Shown: positions 1 through 8,402, counted from the first letter of the stretch. The stretch is 64,000 nucleotides of DNA from Candidatus Woesearchaeota archaeon CG10_big_fil_rev_8_21_14_0_10_44_13 (GCA_002762985.1 PCXZ01000032.1:1-64000), one strand, 5' to 3'. The notes: generated from the sequence alone by a model not told the origin. A program made the numbers and translations.

Positions 1-368
1 CTTAGACCAAGCTGTTTTATGTCAATCTGAAGGCCTGTCTCTGTCTCATGTCTTTTCTCAAAGAACAGTCTTATGGCCTTCTTTTGGCTCAGGTAATGGT
101 TTCTGAGCTGGAACTTGATCTCTTCGGGAACTCTTTCCAGTAAAGCCCAGCGATAGACAGTAAACGGATTGTAGGAATTTTCTATCAGGGCATTGTATAG
201 CTCCCTTTCCTTTCCGACAATCATCGCTTTCCGTTTGTTGTAGTGGTATGTTGCCAGTCTGCTCAATAAAGGGCACATTTCCTGAACACTTAAATCAGGG
301 AAGTGCATCTTGACCAGCCCCCTGACCTTTTCCAGCTCTTCAAAAACACTTTTGCGAATTCCTGCCAT
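1..368 (-). CDS. Hypothetical protein, N-terminal part (runs off the window)
   Basis: Reading the minus strand from the ATG at 368 gives 122 codons with no stop, so the gene continues beyond base 1. The start is supported by a perfect Shine-Dalgarno sequence, AGGAGGT, about 8 nt upstream, much stronger than most starts in this window. The visible part is charged and probably helical, with no signal peptide or membrane segment (it begins MAGIRKSVFEELEKVRGLVK). I do not recognise the family. It is divergent from rio1, with 178 bp between the two starts and a TATA-like element (CATTTATAATC on the minus strand, near 450-460). Function unknown. Confidence 0.72.
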   Translation of the reverse strand, partial: MAGIRKSVFEELEKVRGLVKMHFPDLSVQEMCPLLSRLATYHYNKRKAMIVGKERELYNALIENSYNPFTVYRWALLERVPEEIKFQLRNHYLSQKKAIRLFFEKRHETETGLQIDIKQLGL

Positions 369-514
369 TCTTTACGACCTCCTATTTAGCTGTTGTCTCA
401 GATGCCAGAATTCACAGGAATCAGCCCGTCAGCGCAAATATTCGCAGATTATAAATGTTTCGTTTTTTACTACTGAATAGGGGTGTTTGAAAGAGGGAAC
501 GAATACAAGCAGAA

Positions 515-522
515 TTTATAAA
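515..522 (+). promoter_or_regulatory. TATA box of rio1
   Basis: TTTATAAA lies 25-32 nt before the rio1 ATG at 547. With usual archaeal spacing, transcription would start at or just before the start codon, so the mRNA is probably leaderless. No Shine-Dalgarno sequence is present. Confidence 0.7.
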
Positions 523-546
523 CCCCCCTGAACCCCCCTCTTAAGT

Positions 547-1260
547 ATGGCACAGACCGCAAAAGAAAAATTCAAGACTTATAAGGACGTATTCGACATG
601 CATACTGAGAGGAATCTTTTCAAACTCTCGGGCCAGGGCCATTTTGACAGGCTCGAAGGGCCTGTGTCCATAGGCAAAGAGGCAAATATATTCACAGCGA
701 TAAAAGGCGATAGATGTGTCATAGTCAAGATCTATCGCCTTGAAACCTGCGATTTCAACAGGATGTATGACTACATAAAGATGGACCCTAGGTACAGCGG
801 ACTGAAGAAGAAGAGAAGGAAGATTATATTCTCATGGTGCCAGAGGGAGTTCAGGAATCTCATGAAAGCCAGGCAGGCAAAGATAAAAGTTCCAATGCCC
901 ATCACATTCAGGGACAATCTCCTTGTGATGGAATTTATAGGCGAGTCAGAGGTTGCTCCAAAGGTCAAGGACAAGATACCCAAAAATCCAAGTAAATTCT
1001 ATAAGGATGTCCTTGAAGACATGAAAAAGCTGCATAAGGCAGGATTGGTCCATGGCGACCTCTCGGAATTCAACATCCTAAATTACAAAGAGAAGCCGTG
1101 CTTCATAGACATGTCGCAGGCATCACCCTTAGAAAGCGCGAATGCAGAGGATCTTCTCGACAGGGACATAAAGAATATTGCAAGGTTCTTCAGCAAGATA
1201 GGCGTTAAGGCTGATAAGGATGAGATGAAAAAATACATATTAAAATCTAGGAAATCTTAA
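547..1260 (+). CDS. rio1: RIO1-type serine/threonine protein kinase
   Basis: Atypical protein kinase/ATPase of the RIO1 family, which acts in late maturation of the small ribosomal subunit. Visible motifs are the flexible nucleotide loop SIGKEANIF (residues 41-49), the ATP-binding lysine in VIVKIYR (K61), the catalytic loop VHGDLSEFN with D171 and N176, and the metal-binding FIDMSQA with D188. At 237 residues it is a compact RIO domain close to the usual archaeal size. The ATG at 547 follows a TATA box at leaderless spacing. It sits near the KH-domain rRNA-processing gene, which fits a ribosome-biogenesis neighbourhood. Its last 14 nt overlap the convergent gene that ends at 1247. Confidence 0.95.
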   Translation: MAQTAKEKFKTYKDVFDMHTERNLFKLSGQGHFDRLEGPVSIGKEANIFTAIKGDRCVIVKIYRLETCDFNRMYDYIKMDPRYSGLKKKRRKIIFSWCQREFRNLMKARQAKIKVPMPITFRDNLLVMEFIGESEVAPKVKDKIPKNPSKFYKDVLEDMKKLHKAGLVHGDLSEFNILNYKEKPCFIDMSQASPLESANAEDLLDRDIKNIARFFSKIGVKADKDEMKKYILKSRKS

Positions 1261-1822
1261 GCATGAGCCTTATCTTATCGGCGATCCTGGCAAAAAAGCC
1301 CTTTTCGGGAGATTCATAATTTTTTTCTGCTGTTTGGACAGGAATGGAAAGGTTCTCCATGGTGATCCCACCTTCGCTGTAATTGGATTCTGTCTCTATC
1401 ATTATCTTGTTCTCGCTGCTTTTATTCGCGCTGGCATTCATCTCCTCCCCTATGCTCAATATCGCGCCTCCGATTATGACCCTGCATATATCCCTGTCCT
1501 TGAGCTGCTGATGCACTCTGACTACTTCCCGAGCATAGATCCTTACATCCCCCACTTTGACATCAGAATCCTCTTTCACCCATACAGTCTCATTGTCAAC
1601 AAGAAATCCGCACATCTTGCTCTGCTCGCCTGAGACGTCCAGAAGCTTGACTGAATGCACAGTGGCTATCCCATCCCTTATGCTTATTGTCCTGACGATC
1701 TGGCCCTGCTCCATCCAGATTATATTGCTGAATGCGAGGCATGCTGCAGATGACAGAAGGGATATGATTAAGAATATCACTAAAAAGGCGGGCTTTTTTG
1801 TCATATCAACAATGTGGGCCAT
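1247..1822 (-). CDS. Signal-anchored hypothetical exported protein
   Basis: 191 residues. The N-terminus has a basic/hydrophobic signal sequence (about residues 9-31, after MTKKPAF), so the protein is probably exported or membrane-anchored. The rest alternates beta-like stretches with two spaced Cys (near KMCGF and RDICRV). A second possible start is the Met at residue 7. I recognise no family. The tail overlaps the end of rio1 by 14 nt in convergent orientation. A TATA-like element (CTTAAATATATC on the minus strand, about 1848-1859) lies upstream, so it probably has its own promoter. Confidence 0.75.
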   Translation of the reverse strand: MAHIVDMTKKPAFLVIFLIISLLSSAACLAFSNIIWMEQGQIVRTISIRDGIATVHSVKLLDVSGEQSKMCGFLVDNETVWVKEDSDVKVGDVRIYAREVVRVHQQLKDRDICRVIIGGAILSIGEEMNASANKSSENKIMIETESNYSEGGITMENLSIPVQTAEKNYESPEKGFFARIADKIRLMLKIS

Positions 1823-1886
1823 ATGATCCCTCCGTTAGATGGATATAAAGATATATTTAAGGCTATACCTCAAATATGATTGCGGA

Positions 1887-1939
1887 TAAAAAAACCAAAA
1901 TAAAAAAAAGAAAATCGTGCGGAACTTTGGTTCACGCAC
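1887..1939 (-). terminator. Hairpin plus T-tract terminator of the 2062-3213 gene
   Basis: A stem (GTGCG + GAAC pairing with GTTC + CGCAC, one bulged A, loop TTTG) spans 1917-1939. On the minus strand it is followed by a long T-rich tract covering 1888-1915. The order matches transcription of the minus-strand gene ending at 2062. It resembles an intrinsic terminator and separates this gene from the next minus-strand gene. Confidence 0.6.
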
Positions 1940-2061
1940 CGGATAGCCAACTTTCTAGGTATATTAAAATTGGTTTCATTTATAAATCTTTTGTGGACCA
2001 TAGATTGAAATAAGCTCAAATAACAGCCCATTTTAGAAAATAAGGAAGAATAATGATCCTT

Positions 2062-3213
2062 TTAGTCTTTACCCAAGAACCATTCCGTCAATTCCACTTT
2101 CTTAAGCTTCCCTATCGTTTCTACCTTCACCACATTCTTCGATTCTAAGGATTGGAAGACTCTTGCAAGCGTTGTCTTGGGGATTCCTGTCTCGTTCCTT
2201 ATTGTCGCCTGCGTGCTCTTGTTGCCGTTCTGAAGAAGGACATTGACGATCTTCTGCTCCTTGTCATTCAATGTCTTCATGACATCCCTTGCCCTCGGAT
2301 TCAGCTCGTCTTTTGCCTCTTTCTCCTCTTTTGCTGCCTTTGCGCCCTCTTTGGATTTCTCTGCTCTGGATTCCTTCTTCTCAGCTTTCTCTTTGCTTAC
2401 GAACCTCTTCTTGACTTTCCTGACAAACTCCTCTCTGACCTCTTTTTTTATCCTCTTGCGTATCAGGAAATAAGAGAGAGCCAACAACACTACCAGGAAC
2501 GCCCCGAACATGATATAATAAAAATAACTCTTGAAATAAGAGGTCTTCACCTCTTCGCTCAATATGACCTCTACTGTCTTGGATCGGCCCATGGCCACGA
2601 TTGCGGATGTTGAACCGACTAGATTGTTCGATGCAGCATATATCTTGCATTCCCCTACCGGCATGAAATCTGCCTTATAGCTGCCGAATTTGTCTGTCTT
2701 TGCGCTCGTCCTGTGGGATTTGCACTTGAAATCCACATCAGCTCCTGCGACGAGGTTTGCAGATTGGTCTGAAACCTCTACTTCTATGGATCCAACAGGA
2801 ACAACATAAAGCACTTCGCCCCTTGTGACAAGGTCTTCAGTTATAGTATATGCGCTCTCGCCGGTATAATCCACCTCTGGTGTTGAAAGATTATCGATGT
2901 AGACAAGAAGGCTCCATTTCCCCGGGCTTATCCTATAGCTGAATGTCCCTCTCTTGTCAATGTATTTTGTTAGGTTTATAGTGCCGCCTGTGCCGTCCTT
3001 CACCCACACCATATCGACAGGCATAGAAGGTATTATTTCCCCTGAGTTTATGTCTTTCAGCGTAACGAAGAAGTCCACATAATATGTGTCCGTATATGAG
3101 ATTGTCTCTGCAGAAGCCGCAATAGGCATGAAGAACGCCATAAGAAATGCCAAGGCTGACACAAACGCCACAGCACCCTTTAAACTCCCTTTTCCAGGTT
3201 TAATATGCCCCAT
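2062..3213 (-). CDS. Membrane-anchored protein with extracellular beta domains and cytoplasmic winged helix
   Basis: 383 residues in clear segments: signal peptide (1-35), beta-rich extracellular region (about 40-222) including a carboxypeptidase-regulatory/Ig-like stretch near 140-220 (KTDKFGSYKADFMPVGECKI), one transmembrane helix (about 230-251), a basic/KE-rich linker (252-305), and a C-terminal winged helix-turn-helix (about 310-383, TQATIRNETGIPKTTLARVF). The wHTH resembles MarR/TrmB-like DNA-binding domains. The layout suggests a one-component membrane sensor that binds DNA on the inside; the signal sensed is unknown. It ends at a hairpin terminator near 1917-1939. It is divergent from the KH gene. 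Confidence 0.82.
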   Translation of the reverse strand: MGHIKPGKGSLKGAVAFVSALAFLMAFFMPIAASAETISYTDTYYVDFFVTLKDINSGEIIPSMPVDMVWVKDGTGGTINLTKYIDKRGTFSYRISPGKWSLLVYIDNLSTPEVDYTGESAYTITEDLVTRGEVLYVVPVGSIEVEVSDQSANLVAGADVDFKCKSHRTSAKTDKFGSYKADFMPVGECKIYAASNNLVGSTSAIVAMGRSKTVEVILSEEVKTSYFKSYFYYIMFGAFLVVLLALSYFLIRKRIKKEVREEFVRKVKKRFVSKEKAEKKESRAEKSKEGAKAAKEEKEAKDELNPRARDVMKTLNDKEQKIVNVLLQNGNKSTQATIRNETGIPKTTLARVFQSLESKNVVKVETIGKLKKVELTEWFLGKD

Positions 3214-3410
3214 AAGCTGATACTATCATTATCTCTATTTAAAGTTTTTTATGCCTCCCTATGCAAAGGCCATTTACAAACCTTTAAAAATAGGGCCTTT
3301 TTTAGATTAGTATTGGTGGATATACAAAATTAGCAGATATGCTCAAGCTGGTATGGGCATGCAATTGACGTAAATCATGTAAATCAAAAGCATAAGATGG
3401 ATAAAATAAA

Positions 3411-3977
3411 ATGGAAGAATACACTTACGAGATAAAGATACCAAGGGAAAGGGTGGCCGTGCTCATAGGGAAGAAGGGAGAGATCAAGAGGGAAGTAGAG
3501 CAGGCTACAAAGACGAATATCGATGTCGATTCCACTGAAGGAGATGTATTGATAAGAGGCAAGGACAGCATAGGCATGCTTTCTGCAAAGGATGTCGTGA
3601 TGGCGATAGGCCGCGGTTTCAATCCCGAGATAGCGCTCCTTCTCCTGAAGCAGGATTATTGTTTTGAGCTGATAAGCATAGCTGATTATGCAGGGAAATC
3701 AAGGAACAGCATGGAAAGGCTGAAGGGAAGGATAATAGGGAGCGAAGGGAAATCAAGACGCACGATAGAGACCCTGACAGAGACAAACCTCTCGGTCTAT
3801 GGCAAGACGGTCGGCATAATAGGCGAGATAGCGAATGTCGACTGCGCAAGGAAGGCGATAGAGAAGCTGCTTGAAGGCTCGCAGCATGCCGGTGTATACA
3901 AATGGCTTGAGAAAAAGAGAAAAGATTTAAAAATGAGCGGCTTTGCAGGCAAAGGGATGAAACAACCTGAAGAGTGA
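3411..3977 (+). CDS. Two-KH-domain rRNA-processing protein (archaeal Dim2/Pno1 type)
   Basis: 188 residues with two KH domains. KH1 carries the loop IGKKGEI (around 18-24). KH2 carries IIGSEGKSRRTIE (around 107-119) followed by a typical KH beta strand. The order and length match the archaeal Dim2/Pno1 (Krr1-like) family, which binds the 3' region of 16S rRNA and works with RIO kinases in small-subunit maturation. rio1 lies 2 kb away on the same strand, which is supportive. The ATG at 3411 has no obvious Shine-Dalgarno sequence. The topoisomerase VI operon follows 50 bp later, possibly co-transcribed. Confidence 0.9.
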   Translation: MEEYTYEIKIPRERVAVLIGKKGEIKREVEQATKTNIDVDSTEGDVLIRGKDSIGMLSAKDVVMAIGRGFNPEIALLLLKQDYCFELISIADYAGKSRNSMERLKGRIIGSEGKSRRTIETLTETNLSVYGKTVGIIGEIANVDCARKAIEKLLEGSQHAGVYKWLEKKRKDLKMSGFAGKGMKQPEE

Positions 3978-4027
3978 TATGGTAGTTTCATAAAAAATCT
4001 AAAATCAATTACGTTTTTGATGCACAG

Positions 4028-5767
4028 ATGGCACAGACAAAACTTGCAGAAGAGAAAAATGGTGATAGGCCGATAGCGCATGAGCTGGCAAAACAACAGA
4101 GAGAGATTTCTGTCGCTGAATTCTTCGAGAAAAACAGGCATCTGCTGGGATTCAACAATCCCAGGAAAGCATTGCTTACTGCGATCAAGGAAGCCGTAGA
4201 CAACAGCCTTGATGCATGCGAGGAAGCCAAGATCCTTCCAGAGCTGCATATCGAGATGATAGATATGCAGAATGACAGGTTCAGGATAATAGTTGAAGAC
4301 AATGGCCCTGGCATAGTGAAAAGCCAGATACCGAACATCTTCGCAAAGCTCCTCTATGGATCGAAATTCCACAGGCTCAAGATGGGCAGGGGCCAGCAGG
4401 GGATAGGGATAAGCGCTGCTGCTCTCTACGGCCAATTGACGACAGGAAAACCCATCAAGATAAAGTCAAAGATCTCACCGAAGGATCCTGCGCATTATTA
4501 TGAGCTGCATATAGACACCCAAAAGAACAAGCCTGAAGTCGTGAAGGAGGAGATTGTCGAATGGAAAAAGGAGCAGGGGACAAGGATAGAGCTTGATCTT
4601 GAAGGGATCTACCAGAAAGGCCCGCAATCAGTAGACAATTACCTGAAGCAGACTGCAATCGTAAACCCCCATGCGACCATAATCTACACAAACCCGAAAG
4701 CTGAACAGATAATATTCGCAAGAGCCACAAATGTATTGCCTAAAGAGCCCAAGGAGATAAAGCCGCATCCTTACGGCGTTGAGATAGGGATGCTGATGAA
4801 GATGATGAAGAACACAGAGGGCAGGACAATGCAGAGCTTCTTCGCAAATGATTTCTCGAGAGTAAGCCCGGGTGTAGCAAAAGAGATCTGCACAAAGGCA
4901 GGCATACTGCCCAATTCCGGCCCGAAGTCAATGACAAGGGAGCAGGCAGAACGCATAATAAATGCGATAAAGGACACAAAGATAATAGCCCCACCCACAG
5001 ACTGCGTCTCCCCTATAGGAGGTGAAGACCTGAAAAAAGGGCTTAAGAAGGAGATAAATGCGGAATTCTATTGCGCCACAACAAGGCCGCCGGCAGTCTA
5101 CAGGGGCAATCCGTTCATAATAGAGGTTGCGATAGCTTACGGAGGAGAACTCGGCCAGGAGGATACTGTCAAGATAATGAGATTCGCGAACAGGGTTCCT
5201 CTGCTGTACCAGCAAAGCGCCTGCGTGTCTACTGAAGCGATAATAGACACTAACTGGAAATCCTATGGCCTGCAGCAGAGCAAGGATTCAATGCCATACG
5301 GGCCTGCAGTGATATTGGTGCATATGGCCTCAGTATGGGTGCCTTTCACATCAGAAGCAAAAGAGGCTATCGCCCATTATCCTGACATCACAAAAGAGAT
5401 CAAGCTGGCTTTGCAGGAATGCGGAAGGGAATTGCTTAAGTACACTGCAAAGAAAAGGAAATACAGCGATGAGCTGAAGAAAAGGGGGTATATCGAGAAA
5501 TATATCCCTTTCATAGGGGAAGTTCTCAAAGACCTCCTTGACCTGAAGAAGAGCGATGAGGAGAATATCGAAAAAAACCTCAAAGAGCTGCTTGAGAAGA
5601 GCAGAGGAAAACTCGAGGATGTTGCTGAAGAGAACGCCGAGTATGATGAAAGTTTCGCAAAGATAGGCGCAGAGAAAGAGAGCGAAGAAGAGCCTGAAGA
5701 AGGCAGCGACGAAGATGCTGACAAAGAGAGCGGCAAAAAATCCAAGAAGAGGGCAAAAGATGAATAA
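4028..5767 (+). CDS. top6B: DNA topoisomerase VI subunit B
   Basis: ATPase subunit of the type IIB topoisomerase that relaxes and decatenates DNA. The GHKL ATP-binding fold is clear: EAVDNSLDACEE (E55, N59), VEDNGPGI (90-96) and the lid GRGQQGIGISAAALYGQ (120-136). The H2TH and transducer regions follow. The last 60 residues are a Glu/Lys-rich acidic tail (roughly 520-579), low complexity and longer than in many homologues. At 579 residues the length is normal for the family. The start at 4028 is the first in-frame ATG. Its stop overlaps the start of top6A by 8 nt, so the two subunits are translationally coupled. Confidence 0.97.
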   Translation: MAQTKLAEEKNGDRPIAHELAKQQREISVAEFFEKNRHLLGFNNPRKALLTAIKEAVDNSLDACEEAKILPELHIEMIDMQNDRFRIIVEDNGPGIVKSQIPNIFAKLLYGSKFHRLKMGRGQQGIGISAAALYGQLTTGKPIKIKSKISPKDPAHYYELHIDTQKNKPEVVKEEIVEWKKEQGTRIELDLEGIYQKGPQSVDNYLKQTAIVNPHATIIYTNPKAEQIIFARATNVLPKEPKEIKPHPYGVEIGMLMKMMKNTEGRTMQSFFANDFSRVSPGVAKEICTKAGILPNSGPKSMTREQAERIINAIKDTKIIAPPTDCVSPIGGEDLKKGLKKEINAEFYCATTRPPAVYRGNPFIIEVAIAYGGELGQEDTVKIMRFANRVPLLYQQSACVSTEAIIDTNWKSYGLQQSKDSMPYGPAVILVHMASVWVPFTSEAKEAIAHYPDITKEIKLALQECGRELLKYTAKKRKYSDELKKRGYIEKYIPFIGEVLKDLLDLKKSDEENIEKNLKELLEKSRGKLEDVAEENAEYDESFAKIGAEKESEEEPEEGSDEDADKESGKKSKKRAKDE

Positions 5768-6839
5768 GGTCGTAAAGGGGATAAAGGATATTGTAGGGGA
5801 TGTATATGACAAGATAATAAAAAAGAAAAGCCCAAACCTGGATATCCCCCTGAGGTCATTGCAGAACGTCTCTTATGATCCTAAAAAAGGCTATTTCGAG
5901 CTTAAAGGAAAGCTAATCTCAAGGACCCTCACTGCTTCGACGGTAAAGACATTCGCACAGACACTGCTCATGATGAGGGAATCAAAGAATATCGTAGAGA
6001 CAGATGACATAGCGACAAAGAGAGAGATATATTATGTGAGCAAGAACTGGGGGGATGCGATGTTCCATGAACAGCCTGAATCAGACACTGTTATGGATGA
6101 CATCGAGGCCATGATGTCTGTGAACAGGGAGCAGCTTGGATTCATCCCTGAGGAAAAGGGAGGGGATGTGGCAGGCAGGCTCATAGTGATAGACAAGGAT
6201 GAATCGGGCAAAGAGCTCAGGATAGACTGCACAAGATTCGGCTCCGGCGCTTACTCGATCCCGAGCTCAGTGGAAGAATTAAAGTTCGAGACTGAAGCCA
6301 AGTTCATACTTGCGATAGAGACTGCAGGTATGTTCCAGAGGTTGGTGAAGCATGGCTACTGGAAGAAGGCAAGCTGCATCCTAATCAGCATGGGCGGTGT
6401 GCCTACAAGAGCCTGCAGAAGGTTCATCAGGAGGCTCAGTGATGAGAGAAAACTGCCTGTCTATGTCTTTACTGACGGAGATCCCTATGGCTTCCTCAAC
6501 ATCTACAGGACACTGAAGGTCGGCTCTGGAAACGCTGCACACATAAACCAGTTCTTCTGCGTCCCGCAGGCGAAGTTCATAGGAGTGACCCCGCAGGACA
6601 TAATAGATTACAAATTGCCCACTCACCCGTTGAAGGATGTGGATATCAAGAGGATAAGGGATGGGATAAAGAACGATCCTTTTGTCAAGGAATACAAGGA
6701 GTGGGAAAGGGCATTGAATCTCATGGTCAAACTGGGCAAGAGGGCAGAGCAGCAGGCATTCGCAAAATATACCCTGAATTATGTGATTGACACGTACCTG
6801 CCGGAAAAATTAAAGAACCAGAAGAGCTGGCTGCCTTAA
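5760..6839 (+). CDS. top6A: DNA topoisomerase VI subunit A (Spo11-like)
   Basis: DNA-cleaving subunit, 359 residues, forming an A2B2 enzyme with the upstream product. The winged-helix CAP domain contains KREIYYVSKNWG (about 88-98); one of the adjacent Tyr91/Tyr92 should be the catalytic tyrosine, by analogy with Spo11. The Toprim domain shows the acidic residues in FILAIETAG (E187) and VFTDGDPYG (D239, D241). I place the start at the ATG at 5760, which overlaps the top6B stop, because the in-frame Met at 5715 lies inside the acidic tail of top6B and adds 15 unrelated residues. No unusual insertions are seen. Confidence 0.96.
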   Translation: MNKVVKGIKDIVGDVYDKIIKKKSPNLDIPLRSLQNVSYDPKKGYFELKGKLISRTLTASTVKTFAQTLLMMRESKNIVETDDIATKREIYYVSKNWGDAMFHEQPESDTVMDDIEAMMSVNREQLGFIPEEKGGDVAGRLIVIDKDESGKELRIDCTRFGSGAYSIPSSVEELKFETEAKFILAIETAGMFQRLVKHGYWKKASCILISMGGVPTRACRRFIRRLSDERKLPVYVFTDGDPYGFLNIYRTLKVGSGNAAHINQFFCVPQAKFIGVTPQDIIDYKLPTHPLKDVDIKRIRDGIKNDPFVKEYKEWERALNLMVKLGKRAEQQAFAKYTLNYVIDTYLPEKLKNQKSWLP

Positions 6840-6929
6840 AAAGCGCAAAATTAAAAAACATAATTGTGCAGAACCGTTCCGGGGTAATCAATTTATATAT
6901 GGGATAAATCACCAAGATATGAGGAAAAA

Positions 6930-7418
6930 ATGAATTTTTTACTGCATTTCCTGATCAATTATTCTGCATGCACGCTTGTTTTTGGAGATGTGAGCAGCAT
7001 GTGGCTCTATATCCTGTTGTTCTCAAGCGCAATAGATCTTGATCATATCCCCCACATGAGAAGAAAAAAGCCGAAGAAACTTATTGAATGGATGGAGTAT
7101 ACTGCTGATGTTAGATCAAGGTTCCATGAGATTTACGGCCTAGTATTATTCATGCTGATATTCGTTGTCGCATATTTTTTCGTGGAAAACAAGTTGCTGG
7201 TACTAGTGGGCATTTTCTGCTTCGCGCTGCATTTTATCGTTGATATACTGACGGGGGACACGAGGCCTTTCTACCCTTATTCAAAAAAAGAGATTGGGCC
7301 GTTGCTTGTGAAAAACAAAAGGGTAAAGATGATGCTCGATGTGGGGCTTACGGTCTTCATAGGGGGGTATTTCATATTCAAGATGCATCTTATAAGGGGT
7401 TTATTGGGTCTTATCTGA
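6930..7418 (+). CDS. Membrane-bound metal-dependent hydrolase-like protein (YdjM/DUF457 type)
   Basis: 162 residues with about four hydrophobic helices. Candidate metal ligands lie where this family has them: DLDHIPH near residue 45, RFHEIYG near 64-70, and HFIVDILTGDTRPFYP near 104-119. The family is annotated as inner-membrane metal-dependent hydrolases; in some bacteria such proteins act on phospholipids or are LexA-regulated, but no substrate can be read here. A TATA box (ATTTATATATGGG, about 6891-6903) and a weak GAGG before the ATG support an independent transcript. Confidence 0.8.
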   Translation: MNFLLHFLINYSACTLVFGDVSSMWLYILLFSSAIDLDHIPHMRRKKPKKLIEWMEYTADVRSRFHEIYGLVLFMLIFVVAYFFVENKLLVLVGIFCFALHFIVDILTGDTRPFYPYSKKEIGPLLVKNKRVKMMLDVGLTVFIGGYFIFKMHLIRGLLGLI

Positions 7419-7492
7419 TATTAAATGCCTAAAGCGATGGCCTTAAACCTCTCACAACCTTTATAAATTATATGCTTAATTCTCAGTATTGT

Positions 7493-7681
7493 GGGCCCGT
7501 AGCCTAGCCTGGGAACGGTTTACAGCCGATTGGGCAAATAAGGCACCAGCCTTCTATTGGGCAATGTTCAATCGCTTTAAACATAAGTCCAAGGGTAAGC
7601 TGGGGATCGAGGGTTCAAAAGAGACCGTTATATGCGCATTGAGCATAGAAGCAACGTCTCATGAAAGTCCCTTCGGGCCCG
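7493..7681 (+). tRNA. tRNA-Arg(UCU) with three introns
   Basis: The mature tRNA can be assembled from four exons: 7493-7512, 7538-7556, 7598-7619 and 7668-7681. Acceptor GGGCCCG pairs with CGGGCCC; the D stem is GCCT/AGGC; the anticodon stem is CCAGC/GCTGG with anticodon TCT at 7553-7555; the T stem is GAGGG/CCCTT. The discriminator is G and a full CCA is not encoded. Introns fall in the D loop (7513-7537), at 37/38 (7557-7597) and in the T loop at 59/60 (7620-7667). Each junction pair fits a bulge-helix-bulge with 3-nt bulges and a 4-nt central helix: GCCT/GGGC, CTTC/AGGG (one mismatch) and TTCA/TGAA. A TATA box TTTATAAAT lies about 7460-7468. Exact junctions may shift by 1-2 nt. Confidence 0.92.
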
Positions 7682-7781
7682 CATTTTTAATATTATCTTA
7701 TGTTGCCGACTAATAAATGTCAATAAAAACAAGTTAGATTAAAGGCAAAAAAATATAAATGGGCCAATAAACTTGAGGGGT

Positions 7782-7900
7782 GGCGACGTAGCCAAACGGC
7801 TAAGGCAAGAGGCTGCAAAGGTATGATAAGGCTGCATCAAGAATGCATCCTTATAAGATACAGATCCCTCTCATTCTGGGTTCAAATCCCAGCGTCGCCT
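7782..7900 (+). tRNA. tRNA-Cys(GCA) with one intron
   Basis: Acceptor GGCGACG/CGTCGCC, D stem GCC/GGC, anticodon stem AGAGG/CCTCT, T stem CTGGG/CCCAG. The anticodon GCA (7815-7817) and discriminator T (7900) are the identity marks of tRNA-Cys. The intron is 7819-7865 at the canonical 37/38 position. It folds into a strong internal hairpin (ATAAGG/CCTTAT enclosing TGCAT/ATGCA). The central helix CTGC/ACAG has one mismatch. Promoter AAATATAAAT at 7751-7760. A run of seven T follows immediately and probably ends transcription. Confidence 0.95.
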
Positions 7901-7930
7901 TTTTTTGTGTTTACTTTGTGTATGTGTATA

Positions 7931-7960
7931 ATTACTGAAAAAATTACTGAAAATTACTGA
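7931..7960. repeat. Three short direct repeats before the YjbQ gene
   Basis: ATTACTGA occurs three times, at 7931, 7943 and 7953, ending directly before the AGGTGG ribosome-binding site of the next gene. It could be a regulatory site in the 5' leader or simple slippage. No function can be assigned. Confidence 0.4.
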
Positions 7961-7972
7961 AGGTGGAAAGAA

Positions 7973-8398
7973 ATGATGATGAAGACAATCGGGATAAACA
8001 CCACAAAAAAAGAGGAGATATTGGATATCACTCCCAGAATAGAGGAGATAATCCAGGAATCCGGAGTAAAAGAGGGGTTATGCAGCATCTATTCAAAGCA
8101 TACTACTGCCTCAATAATTATAAACGAGAATGATGACCCTTGCGTGCAGGAGGATATTCTTAAATTCTTCAGCCAAACTGTGAAGAAAGGAGTATGGACA
8201 CATGATTTCAGCGGGAGATGTGACCGGGATCAAAACGGCAATTGCCACATAAAAGCTTCTATGATAGGCCCATCGGAGACAGTGCCCATCAAGGACGGAA
8301 AACTTCTTCTTGGGAGATGGCAGAGCATATTCTTCTGTGAATTCGACGGCCCCAGGAGTCCGCGGGAGATTGTTGTCACGATATTGGGCAGGGAGTGA
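7973..8398 (+). CDS. YjbQ/UPF0047 family protein
   Basis: 141 residues, the full length of the YjbQ/UPF0047 family. Conserved features are the SKHTTASIIINEN segment (about 42-54), the metal-site region WTHDFSGRCDRDQNGNCHIK near 78-97, and the C-terminal GRWQSIFFCEFDGPR. Members can show weak thiamine-phosphate synthase activity in bacteria, but the physiological role in archaea is unsettled. An AGGTGG ribosome-binding site precedes three consecutive Met codons (7973, 7976, 7982 region), so the exact start is uncertain by a few residues. mbf1 begins 4 bp after the stop, so the genes form an operon. Confidence 0.9.
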   Translation: MMMKTIGINTTKKEEILDITPRIEEIIQESGVKEGLCSIYSKHTTASIIINENDDPCVQEDILKFFSQTVKKGVWTHDFSGRCDRDQNGNCHIKASMIGPSETVPIKDGKLLLGRWQSIFFCEFDGPRSPREIVVTILGRE

Positions 8399-8402
8399 GC
8401 TT

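Noticed and set aside
3797-4435. 212-codon minus-strand open frame spanning the KH gene end and top6B start
   Set aside because: Overlaps two well-identified plus-strand genes; composition is typical of a shadow frame.
5351-5859. Long minus-strand frames rich in Phe, Ser and Leu
   Set aside because: Produced by the Glu/Lys-rich acidic tail of topoisomerase VI B read backwards.
7489-7713. 74-codon plus-strand open frame over the tRNA-Arg gene
   Set aside because: It is a chance frame through the tRNA exons and introns; the tRNA assignment explains the sequence.
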